DNA from: an uncultured Eubacteriales bacterium | Lineage (GTDB): Bacteria; Bacillota; Clostridia; Oscillospirales; UBA644 | Assembly: GCA_934481505.1 (NCBI GenBank) | Contig: CAKSPP010000089.1 | Coordinates: forward strand, 1-6,125 | Direction: 5' to 3' | DNA length: 6,125 bases | In this document: piece by piece, positions 1 to 6,125 of the stretch | Position numbering within the stretch: position 1 is the stretch's first letter | Layout: every line of letters starts with the position of its first letter | Made by a program: the position numbers and the translations under genes | Notes under the pieces: generated by a model | Databases searched by the model: none | What the model was told of the DNA's origin: nothing | What the model saw: only the letters and a program-made list of their open reading frames with translations

Positions 1-518
1 GCGGAGAAATCGTGCTTGTCGTTTCGGATAAACCGACGGCGTTCGCTTTAACGAGAGCCGAAAAAGCCGGAATAAAAACCGCGGTTGTCTCAAAAACCGA
101 ATATAAAGACAACGCGTCTTTCGAAAAAGCACTTCTTAAAACCCTTGACGGTATCGATCTTGTGGTGCTTGCTGGCTTTATGAAAATTCTGAGTGCCGAT
201 TTCGTCCGTCATTTCGAAAACCGTATGATAAACGTTCATCCGTCTCTTATTCCGTCTTTTTGCGGTGAGGGTTATTTCGGACTTCGCGTTCATGAAGCAG
301 CCCTTAAAAAAGGCGTAAAAGTAACGGGAGCGACGGTTCATTTCGTAAACGAAATTCCCGACGGCGGCAAGATAATAATGCAGAAAGCCGTAGCCGTAAA
401 AGACGGTGACACCCCCGAAACACTTCAAAAACGCGTTATGCGGCTTGCCGAATGGAAAATTCTTCCCGAATCGGCGGAAAAAGTCTGTGCGGCAATAGTA
501 AAAGGAGAAGAGATATGA
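1..518 (+). CDS. purN: Phosphoribosylglycinamide formyltransferase, 5' end missing
   Basis: PurN transfers the formyl group of 10-formyltetrahydrofolate to GAR, giving FGAR, in the cytosol (third step of purine synthesis). The reading frame is open from base 3 and gives 171 residues ending in TGA. The family is about 200 residues long, so roughly 25-30 N-terminal residues, including the glycine-rich phosphate-binding loop, lie left of the window. Visible family motifs are LAGFMKILS, then NVHPSLIPSF, then TGATVHFVN. The catalytic triad known from E. coli PurN (Asn, His, Asp) is present as N77 and H79 (NVHPS) and D120 (IPDGG), counting from the codon at base 3. The longer SFCGEGYFGL loop after NVHPS is, from memory, of the Clostridia type. 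The GTG at base 12 is internal, because GEIVLVVSDKP matches the family strand that follows the missing N-terminus. The stop overlaps the next start by ATGA, which suggests translational coupling. Identification is secure. Confidence 0.96.
   Translation, partial: GEIVLVVSDKPTAFALTRAEKAGIKTAVVSKTEYKDNASFEKALLKTLDGIDLVVLAGFMKILSADFVRHFENRMINVHPSLIPSFCGEGYFGLRVHEAALKKGVKVTGATVHFVNEIPDGGKIIMQKAVAVKDGDTPETLQKRVMRLAEWKILPESAEKVCAAIVKGEEI
501..507 (+). promoter_or_regulatory. Ribosome binding site that fixes the purO-like start at 515
   Basis: AAAGGAG lies inside the last codons of purN and ends seven bases before the ATG at 515. That spacing is ideal, and the protein then begins just before the conserved YVGRG motif. 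The same frame is open further upstream to an ATG at 452, but that ATG lies well inside purN and would add 21 residues with no family resemblance. The downstream start is therefore preferred. Confidence 0.85.
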
Positions 519-1234
519 ACGGATATAAAACAAACGATATTTCGGAGCTTGTAAAAGGAAATTCTTATGTCGGCAGGGGAATCGTTATCGGGAAAAGCTC
601 CGACGCGAAAAAAGCGTGTTTTGCCTATTTCATAATGGGCAGAAGCAATAACAGCCGCAACCGAATTTTCGAAGAAAAGGACGGAGCTGTCTTCACAAAG
701 CCTTTTGACGAAACGAAAGTCGAAGATCCGAGCCTTATAATTTATGCCGCGGTAAGAAAATATCAGAATAAGATAATCGTTACAAACGGCGACCAGACCG
801 ATACCGTTTACGACGGTCTGGTTTCGGGCGAAAGCTTTTCTAAAGCCCTCTCCCGCCGCGAATTCGAGCCCGACGCTCCGAACTTTACTCCGAGAATAAG
901 CGGACTTCTCACTTTCGAAAACGACGATTTTTCTTATGAAATGAGCATTTTGAAAAGTGCCGACGAAAAGGGGTCGGCTTGCAGCCGCTATACTTTTTCC
1001 TATCCCGCTCTTCCCGGCGTCGGTCATTTTATTCATACATATGTCTGCGACGGAAACCCTCTTCCGACTTTTGAGGGAGAACCCGAAAGAACGGCAATTC
1101 CCGACAGTATCGACGAATTTACCGAAAAACTCTGGGAAAGCCTTGACAGCGAAAACAAAATTTCCCTTTACGTTTCCTATACCGATATAAAAAGCGGAAA
1201 AGAAGAAACGAGACTTATAAATAAAAACCGTTAA
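515..1234 (+). CDS. purO: IMP cyclohydrolase, archaeal PurO-type
   Basis: This 239-residue protein matches the IMP_cyclohyd/PurO family (Pfam PF07826), first characterised in methanogenic archaea. PurO closes the ring of FAICAR to give IMP, the last step of the pathway, and has an Ntn-hydrolase-like fold unrelated to the N-terminal domain of PurH. Visible family blocks are YVGRG (residues 18-22), GRSNNSRNR (42-50), NGDQTDT (91-97) and EPDAPNFTPRISG (118-130). The length is close to that of the family. There is no signal peptide or membrane segment, so it should be cytosolic. It overlaps purN by four bases and sits two genes upstream of a transformylase that lacks the cyclohydrolase domain, so it supplies the activity that protein is missing. 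Family membership is recognised from remembered motifs. The biochemical role in this organism is inferred from family and context. The gene could be labelled 'IMP cyclohydrolase' without the archaeal symbol. Confidence 0.88.
   Translation: MNGYKTNDISELVKGNSYVGRGIVIGKSSDAKKACFAYFIMGRSNNSRNRIFEEKDGAVFTKPFDETKVEDPSLIIYAAVRKYQNKIIVTNGDQTDTVYDGLVSGESFSKALSRREFEPDAPNFTPRISGLLTFENDDFSYEMSILKSADEKGSACSRYTFSYPALPGVGHFIHTYVCDGNPLPTFEGEPERTAIPDSIDEFTEKLWESLDSENKISLYVSYTDIKSGKEETRLINKNR
792..822 (+). repeat. Perfect inverted repeat (hairpin) inside the cyclohydrolase gene
   Basis: ACCAGACCG (792-800) and CGGTCTGGT (814-822) are perfect reverse complements with a 13-base loop. They could form a 9-bp GC-rich stem in the mRNA. 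No run of T follows, so it is not an intrinsic terminator. It lies over the conserved NGDQTDT coding block and may be a by-product of coding; no function is claimed. Confidence 0.5.
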
Positions 1235-1244
1235 GGAGAAAAAA

Positions 1245-2681
1245 ATGCAGTCAAATAAAGACAGATATATTTCACCTCTTTCCACACGCTACGCCTCCGA
1301 CGAGATGCAGTATGTTTTTTCGGAAAATTTCAAATTCCGCACATGGAGAAGACTTTGGATTTCCCTTGCGAAAGCGGAAAAAGCTCTCGGGCTCAATATC
1401 ACCGACGAGCAGATAGCCGAAATGGAAAAATATAAGGACGATATCAATTACGACATCGCGGAGGCAAGGGAAAAGGAAGTCCGCCACGACGTAATGAGCC
1501 ATGTCTACGCTTACGGAAAACAGTGTCCCAAAGCCGAGCCCATAATTCACCTCGGTGCGACAAGCTGTTATGTCGGCGACAATACCGATGTCGTAATCTT
1601 AAAAAAAGCGTCGGAAATAATCTTGAAAAAGGCTGCCGCCGTTCTTAAAAATCTTGCGGATTTTGCGGAAAAATATAAAGATATGCCCTGCCTTGCCTAT
1701 ACTCATCTCCAACCGGCACAGCTCACAACCGTCGGCAAAAGAGCAACTCTTTGGGCAAACGAACTTGTAATCGACGTTGAAAATCTTGAATTTCAGCTTA
1801 AAAACCTTAAACTTCTCGGCTCAAAAGGAACGACCGGCACCCAGGCAAGCTTTATGGAGCTTTTCGACGGCGACGAAGAAAAGATAAAGAAACTTGAAGA
1901 AATGATTGCCGAAGATATGGGCTTTGAAAAATGCGTTCCCGTTTCTGGACAAACCTATTCGAGAAAAACCGACGCATATTTCCTTTCGGTTCTTTCGGGT
2001 TTTGCCCAGAGTGCCTGCAAATTCGCGACCGATATGAGAATTTTGCAGTCCTTTGAAGAAATGGAAGAACCTTTCGAAAAAACGCAGATAGGCTCGTCGG
2101 CAATGCCTTATAAACGCAACCCGATGCGTTCCGAGAGAATCTGTGCTCTTTCCCGTTTTGTTATCGCCGACTATATAAACCCCGCGATGACTTCGGCGAC
2201 ACAGTGGTTCGAGCGAACGCTTGACGACAGTGCAAACAAACGCCTTGCGGTTTCCGAAGCGTTTCTTGCGGTCGACGCAATTCTGAATATCTATATGAAC
2301 GTAACCTCCGGGCTTGTCGTTTACGATAAAGTCGTCGAACGCCGCGTTATGGAAAAACTTCCGTTTATGGCGACAGAAAACGTTATGATGGAATCGGTAA
2401 AAAGAGGCGGAGACAGACAGTCGCTTCACGAAATTATCCGAGTTCATTCCCATGCTGCTGCCGCAAAAGTCAAACTCGAAGGCGGACAAAACGACCTTAT
2501 CGAAAGAATGGCAAACGACGAAAATATTCCTCTCACAAAAGAAGAAATTCTGTCCCAGCTCGACCCGAAAAAATATATCGGAAGAAGCGTTTCGCAGGTC
2601 GAAGAGTTTATAAAAGACATTGCAAACCCCGTTATCGACAGATATTATTCAGCCGATACCGTTTCGGAACTTCACATATAA
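1245..2681 (+). CDS. purB: Adenylosuccinate lyase, long eukaryote-like subtype
   Basis: PurB splits fumarate from SAICAR to give AICAR and from adenylosuccinate to give AMP. It is a cytosolic homotetramer of the fumarase/aspartase superfamily. The 478 residues hold the lyase domain (about 10-305) and a C-terminal ADSL-type domain (about 370-455). The fumarate lyase signature GSSAMPYKRNP is at 283-293, with the catalytic serine in the Ser284-Ser285 pair on the flexible loop. H81 in RHDVMSH and H154 in THLQPAQ correspond to the two active-site histidines of the family. TSCYVGDNTD, GTTGTQASF, EEPFEK and WFERTLDDSAN read like the animal enzyme (human ADSL, about 484 residues) rather than the B. 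subtilis type (about 430). AAGGAG ends six bases before the ATG and overlaps the preceding stop. Its place in the operon directly before the transformylase fits production of that enzyme's substrate, AICAR. All key residues are intact. Confidence 0.97.
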   Translation: MQSNKDRYISPLSTRYASDEMQYVFSENFKFRTWRRLWISLAKAEKALGLNITDEQIAEMEKYKDDINYDIAEAREKEVRHDVMSHVYAYGKQCPKAEPIIHLGATSCYVGDNTDVVILKKASEIILKKAAAVLKNLADFAEKYKDMPCLAYTHLQPAQLTTVGKRATLWANELVIDVENLEFQLKNLKLLGSKGTTGTQASFMELFDGDEEKIKKLEEMIAEDMGFEKCVPVSGQTYSRKTDAYFLSVLSGFAQSACKFATDMRILQSFEEMEEPFEKTQIGSSAMPYKRNPMRSERICALSRFVIADYINPAMTSATQWFERTLDDSANKRLAVSEAFLAVDAILNIYMNVTSGLVVYDKVVERRVMEKLPFMATENVMMESVKRGGDRQSLHEIIRVHSHAAAAKVKLEGGQNDLIERMANDENIPLTKEEILSQLDPKKYIGRSVSQVEEFIKDIANPVIDRYYSADTVSELHI

Positions 2682-2692
2682 AGGAGATAAAA

Positions 2693-3877
2693 ATGAAAGA
2701 ATTTGAGTTAAAGTACGGATGTAACCCCAATCAGAAACCGGCACGTATTTTTATGGAAAACGGAAAAGAGCTTCCGATTAAAATTTTGAGCGGAAAGCCC
2801 GGATATATCAATTTCCTCGACGCTTTCAACGGCTGGCAGCTCGTCAAAGAATTAAAAGAAGCGACGGGGCTTTGTGCGGCGACCTCCTTTAAGCATGTAA
2901 GCCCGACATCGGCAGCCGTCGGAATTCCTCTTCCCGAAAAACTCAAAAAAGCCTGCTTTGTCGACGATATAGAGGGGCTTGACATGTCTCCTTTGGCTTG
3001 TGCCTACGCGAGAGCGAGGGGCACGGACAGAATGTGTTCCTACGGCGACTGGATCTCCCTTTCAGATGTCTGTGACGAAACGACCGCACGCCTTATTTCA
3101 AGAGAAGTGTCGGACGGCGTTATCGCTCCGGGATATACCGCCGAAGCTCTGGAAATTCTCAAACAGAAAAGAAAAGGGAACTACAATATCGTCGAAATCG
3201 ACCCCGACTATGTTCCCGAAAAAATCGAACATAAACAGGTTTTCGGCATTACTTTCGAGCAGGGCAGAAACGATTTCAAAATCGATAAAGACCTTCTTAA
3301 AAATATCGTTACCGAAAACAAAGATATCCCCGAAAACGCGATAAGAGACCTTATCGTTTCTCTTATCACCCTCAAATACACCCAGTCGAATTCCGTCTGT
3401 TACGCTTACGACGGTCAGGCGATAGGCGTCGGAGCGGGTCAGCAGTCAAGAATTCACTGCACCCGCCTTGCAGGCACAAAAGCCGACACCTGGTTTTTGC
3501 GTCAGAGCGACAAAGTTCTTTCTCTTCCTTTTAAGCCCGAGCTTTCCCGTCCCGAAAGAGATAATGTAATCGACGGCTACATCAATAAAAACGAAGACGA
3601 TGTTTGTGCGGACGGCAACTGGCAGAAATATTTCACGACCCGTCCCGAACCGTTTACTACCGAAGAAATCAAGGCTTATCTCAAAACTATCGACGGTGTT
3701 TCTCTCGGTTCCGACGCGTTCTTCCCGTTCGACGACAACATCGAGCGTGCGAGAATGAGCGGCGTTAGATATATCGCCGAACCGGGCGGCTCGATAAGAG
3801 ACGATATCGTTATAAAATGCTGCGACAAACTCGGAATCGCAATGGCGTTCACGGGAATGAGACTTTTCCATCATTAA
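2693..3877 (+). CDS. purH: AICAR transformylase, stand-alone (PurH C-terminal domain only)
   Basis: This enzyme formylates AICAR to FAICAR with 10-formyltetrahydrofolate in the cytosol. The 394 residues correspond to the AICARFT part of PurH (AICARFT_IMPCHas family). Bifunctional PurH is about 510-590 residues long, with an N-terminal MGS-like IMP cyclohydrolase domain of about 200 residues that is absent here. The protein starts at the family's LKYGCNPNQKPA block and ends at RLFHH, the usual C-terminus, so it is a complete single-domain form and not a broken gene. The catalytic Lys-His pair is K67-H68 in SFKHVSP. The active-site Asn of the TQSNSVCYA block is N233. GAGQQSRIHCTRLAG and SDAFFPF are also intact. 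After the Lys-His pair the sequence reads SPTSAAVG, where the human enzyme has SPAGAAVG. AAGGAG ends six bases before the ATG. The cyclohydrolase step is probably done by the product of 515-1234. The symbol purH is used for the domain only. Confidence 0.95.
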   Translation: MKEFELKYGCNPNQKPARIFMENGKELPIKILSGKPGYINFLDAFNGWQLVKELKEATGLCAATSFKHVSPTSAAVGIPLPEKLKKACFVDDIEGLDMSPLACAYARARGTDRMCSYGDWISLSDVCDETTARLISREVSDGVIAPGYTAEALEILKQKRKGNYNIVEIDPDYVPEKIEHKQVFGITFEQGRNDFKIDKDLLKNIVTENKDIPENAIRDLIVSLITLKYTQSNSVCYAYDGQAIGVGAGQQSRIHCTRLAGTKADTWFLRQSDKVLSLPFKPELSRPERDNVIDGYINKNEDDVCADGNWQKYFTTRPEPFTTEEIKAYLKTIDGVSLGSDAFFPFDDNIERARMSGVRYIAEPGGSIRDDIVIKCCDKLGIAMAFTGMRLFHH

Positions 3878-3887
3878 GAGGTAAAAT

Positions 3888-5156
3888 ATGAAAATTTTAG
3901 TTGTCGGCGGCGGCGGAAGAGAACACGCCGTTATAAAAAAGATAAAAGAAAACAAAGAGGTTTCGGAAATTTTCGCTCTCCCCGGGAACGGCGGAATAGC
4001 CTCCGACGCTGTCTGCGTTGATATAAAGGCTACCGATATCGAAAAAATTGCCGAATTTGCGGTCGAAAACAAAATCGACTACGCGATAGTCACCCCCGAC
4101 GATCCTCTCGTCCTCGGCTGCGTCGATTTGCTTGAAGAAAAGGGAATTTCCTGTTTCGGCCCGCGTAAAAACGCCGCAATAATCGAGGGAAGCAAGGTTT
4201 TTTCGAAAAACCTTATGAAAAAATACAATATTCCGACCGCGGAATACGAGGTTTTCACCTCCGCAAAGGAAGCTCTCGAATATATCAAGACCGCACCTGT
4301 CCCGACCGTTATAAAGGCGGACGGGCTGGCTCTCGGAAAGGGCGTAATTATCGCCCAGACCCGCAAAGAGGCGGAAGACGCGGTTATTTCGATAATGGAA
4401 GATAAAAAATTCGGAAAAAGCGGCGACAGCATCGTTATCGAAGAATTTTTAACGGGCCCCGAAGTCTCTGTTCTTTCCTTTACCGACGGAAAAACCGTCG
4501 TTCCTATGGTTTCGTCAATGGACCACAAAAGAGCAGGGGACGGAGACACCGGCTTAAATACAGGCGGCATGGGAACGATTGCCCCGAACCCTTACTATAC
4601 CGACAGCGTTGCCGCCGAATGTATGGAAAAAATCTTTCTGCCGACAATTAACGCCATGAACAGCGAAAACAGAACCTTTAAGGGCTGCCTTTATTTCGGA
4701 CTTATGCTTACCGAAAAAGGTCCCAAAGTTATAGAATATAACTGCCGTTTCGGCGACCCCGAAACCCAGGTCGTACTGCCGCTTTTAGAAAGCGATCTTT
4801 TAACGGTAATGAAAGCCGTAACCGACGGAAAACTTTCCGAAACGGAAGTGAAATTCAAAAATCAGAGTGCCTGCTGCGTCGTTATGGCGTCGAAAGGCTA
4901 CCCCGTTTCCTATGAAAAAGGCTATAAAATTACTATCCCCGAAGAAATAAAAGATAATGTTTATGTCGCGGGAGCAAAACTTTCGGGAGGCAAACTTCTT
5001 ACCGACGGCGGCAGAGTTCTGGGGGCTGTTTCAACCGCCGAAACCCTTGAAAAAGCAATTCAAAAGGCTTACGGCGTTGCCGAAAAAATTTCTTTTGAAA
5101 ACTCATATTTCCGCCGCGATATCGGCAAAAAAGCAATGGAGGCATTGAAGAAATAA
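3888..5156 (+). CDS. purD: Phosphoribosylamine-glycine ligase (GAR synthetase)
   Basis: PurD joins phosphoribosylamine and glycine with ATP to give GAR, the second pathway step and the substrate of PurN. It is a cytosolic monofunctional ATP-grasp enzyme. The 422 residues match the usual length of about 420-430. The N domain (1-100) begins with the loop GGGGREHA (7-14) and has LPGNGG. The ATP-grasp domain (about 101-293) has KADGLALGKGV (143-153), DHKRAGDGDTG (212-222), NTGGMG (224-229) and the PurD signature RFGDPE (287-292). The C domain follows to the end. The N-domain block usually written GPExPL reads TPDDPL here, a conservative-looking variant. No fused PurM or PurN domain is present, unlike in eukaryotes. 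AGAGGT ends five bases before the ATG. The gap to the transformylase gene is ten bases, and the stop shares one base with the purL start. Identification is secure. Confidence 0.97.
   Translation: MKILVVGGGGREHAVIKKIKENKEVSEIFALPGNGGIASDAVCVDIKATDIEKIAEFAVENKIDYAIVTPDDPLVLGCVDLLEEKGISCFGPRKNAAIIEGSKVFSKNLMKKYNIPTAEYEVFTSAKEALEYIKTAPVPTVIKADGLALGKGVIIAQTRKEAEDAVISIMEDKKFGKSGDSIVIEEFLTGPEVSVLSFTDGKTVVPMVSSMDHKRAGDGDTGLNTGGMGTIAPNPYYTDSVAAECMEKIFLPTINAMNSENRTFKGCLYFGLMLTEKGPKVIEYNCRFGDPETQVVLPLLESDLLTVMKAVTDGKLSETEVKFKNQSACCVVMASKGYPVSYEKGYKITIPEEIKDNVYVAGAKLSGGKLLTDGGRVLGAVSTAETLEKAIQKAYGVAEKISFENSYFRRDIGKKAMEALKK
5138..5142 (+). promoter_or_regulatory. Probable, distantly spaced ribosome binding site of purL
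   Basis: GGAGG near the end of purD is the strongest Shine-Dalgarno match before purL, but it leaves 13 bases to the ATG at 5156, longer than the 5-7 bases used by the other genes here. A weaker GAAG at 5147-5150 has normal spacing. The stop and start share a base (TAATG), so purL may depend on ribosomes finishing purD. The start itself is supported by MVYRVFVEK, which resembles the usual N-terminus of this PurL type. Confidence 0.55.
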
Positions 5157-6125
5157 TGGTTTACAGAGTATTTGTCGAAAAGAAAAACGGACTTCGTGCG
5201 GAAGCTTCGGCTCTCCTTTCCGACGCAAAAAATCTTCTCGGTATAAAAACGCTTGAAGACGTCAGAGTTATAAACAGATACGACGCCGAAAATATTTCAA
5301 AAGACCTTTTCGAATACGCAAAAAAGACCGTTTTTTCCGAACCTCAGCTTGACGACGTTTCGTCCGACATGAATTTCGAAAACGGAAAAGTCTTTGCGGT
5401 TGAATTTCTTCCGGGTCAGTTCGACCAGAGAGCGGACAGTGCGGCTCAGTGTATTCAGATGATATCGCAGGGCGACCGTCCGACCGTAAAAACCGCGAAA
5501 ATTTACGTTCTTTACGGCGATCTTTCCGAAAAGGACGTTGCCGAGATAAAAAAATATGTTATAAACCCCGTCGAAACAAGGGAAGCGAGCCTCGAAAAGC
5601 CCGAAACGCTTGCGGCGGAATACAATATCCCGACAGAAGTCAAAACGCTTGACGGCTTTACCTCTCTTTCCCGCGAAGAACTCGAAAACTTCATAAAAGA
5701 ATACGGTCTTGCAATGGATATCGACGATATTCTCTTCTGCCGTGACTATTTCGTTTCGGAAAAAAGAGACCCAACAATAACCGAGATAAGAATGATTGAT
5801 ACCTACTGGTCGGATCATTGCCGTCATACGACTTTCGGCACGATTATCGACAGCGTAAAATTCGAAGACGAACTTCTCGAAAACGCTTATGCCGATTATA
5901 TAAACACGAGAAAAGAACTCGGCAGAACAAAGCCCGTCTGCCTTATGGATATCGCAACCCTTGCGGTAAAATATCTCAAAAAAGAGGGCAAACTCGATAA
6001 ACTCGACGAATCGGAAGAGATAAACGCCTGCACCGTCAAAATGAAAGTCACCGTCGACGGAAAAGACGAAGATTGGCTGCTTTTATTCAAGAACGAAACG
6101 CATAACCACCCGACCGAGATAGAAC
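5156..6125 (+). CDS. purL: Phosphoribosylformylglycinamidine synthase, long form, 3' end missing
   Basis: PurL converts FGAR, glutamine and ATP to FGAM. The frame is open from ATG 5156 to the window edge: 323 complete codons plus one base. The N-terminal part (about 1-90, beginning MVYRVFVEK) fits the PurS-like domain that is fused in long PurL proteins. The linker region carries YWSDHCRHTTF (about 217-227), matching the (S/D)HCxH motif of FGAM synthases. The visible part ends in NETHNHPTEIE (313-323), the start of the first synthetase core with its substrate and metal-binding segment. In B. subtilis, PurS, PurL and PurQ are separate proteins. The fused N-terminal domain and the wording of the motifs point to the single-chain Clostridia form of about 1,240 residues with a C-terminal glutaminase domain. 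That glutaminase part is inferred, since it lies beyond the window. The gene starts on the last base of the purD stop codon. Confidence 0.94.
   Translation, partial: MVYRVFVEKKNGLRAEASALLSDAKNLLGIKTLEDVRVINRYDAENISKDLFEYAKKTVFSEPQLDDVSSDMNFENGKVFAVEFLPGQFDQRADSAAQCIQMISQGDRPTVKTAKIYVLYGDLSEKDVAEIKKYVINPVETREASLEKPETLAAEYNIPTEVKTLDGFTSLSREELENFIKEYGLAMDIDDILFCRDYFVSEKRDPTITEIRMIDTYWSDHCRHTTFGTIIDSVKFEDELLENAYADYINTRKELGRTKPVCLMDIATLAVKYLKKEGKLDKLDESEEINACTVKMKVTVDGKDEDWLLLFKNETHNHPTEIE

Noticed and set aside
12..518. purN starting at GTG 12 as a complete short gene
   Set aside because: The frame stays open to base 3, and the codons before the GTG encode the GEI of the family's usual GEIVLVVS strand. 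The gene is cut by the window edge, not naturally short.
1235..1244. Possible promoter or terminator between the cyclohydrolase gene and purB
   Set aside because: The gap is only ten bases and is filled by the ribosome binding site. The other gaps (2682-2692, 3878-3887) are the same.
425..1285. Long reverse-strand open frame of 286 codons opposite the cyclohydrolase gene
   Set aside because: It lies wholly opposite conserved genes, has no recognisable domain or ribosome binding site of note, and is rich in Phe and Arg as expected from antisense reading of GAA/AAA-rich codons.
1821..2489. Reverse-strand open frame of 222 codons opposite purB
   Set aside because: It is antisense to the most conserved part of purB, with no family resemblance. 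It arises because few sense codons read as stops on the other strand.
3446..4072. Reverse-strand open frame of 208 codons across the transformylase-purD junction
   Set aside because: It covers two secure genes and their ribosome binding site and has no recognisable motif.
4194..4214. Perfect 9-bp inverted repeat AAGGTTTTT/AAAAACCTT with a 3-base loop in purD
   Set aside because: It encodes the conserved ATP-grasp start region (KVFSKNL), is A/T-rich, has no following T run, and lies mid-gene. Not a terminator.
4484..4500. GC-rich 6-bp hairpin CGACGG/CCGTCG in purD
   Set aside because: Short, inside a coding region, no T run after it. Expected by chance given the frequent GACGG words here.

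Overview
The window is a piece of a de novo purine biosynthesis operon. It is coding almost from end to end, all on the + strand, in the order purN (5' end missing) – purO-type IMP cyclohydrolase – purB – AICAR transformylase (transformylase domain of PurH only) – purD – purL (3' end missing). The calls rest on recognised family motifs and on matching remembered family sequences; no search was run.

Organism: the AAGGAG-type ribosome binding sites, frequent ATA and AGA codons, moderate base composition, the long single-chain type of PurL and the purN/transformylase/purD/purL clustering suggest an anaerobic Bacillota of class Clostridia, perhaps an uncultured gut lineage. This is inference. No rRNA or other taxonomic marker is present.

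Layout: bases 1-518 encode the C-terminal 171 residues of PurN. The purO-like gene (515-1234) overlaps purN by ATGA. purB (1245-2681), the transformylase gene (2693-3877) and purD (3888-5156) follow with gaps of only 10-11 bases, most of which is ribosome binding site. purL (5156 to the right edge) shares one base with the purD stop (TAATG). There is no room for promoters or terminators between genes, so they are very probably co-transcribed from a promoter upstream of the window. No tRNA, CRISPR array, insertion sequence, riboswitch or long repeat was seen.

How the genes work together: PurD makes GAR, PurN formylates it, PurL converts FGAR to FGAM, PurB releases AICAR from SAICAR (and later AMP from adenylosuccinate), the transformylase makes FAICAR, and the PurO-like enzyme closes the ring to IMP. 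PurF, PurM and the carboxylation and SAICAR synthetase steps are not in the window. The most notable feature is that the last two steps, usually done by bifunctional bacterial PurH, are split between a stand-alone transformylase and an archaeal-type cyclohydrolase. I see no undescribed system here; the interest lies in this enzyme mosaic.
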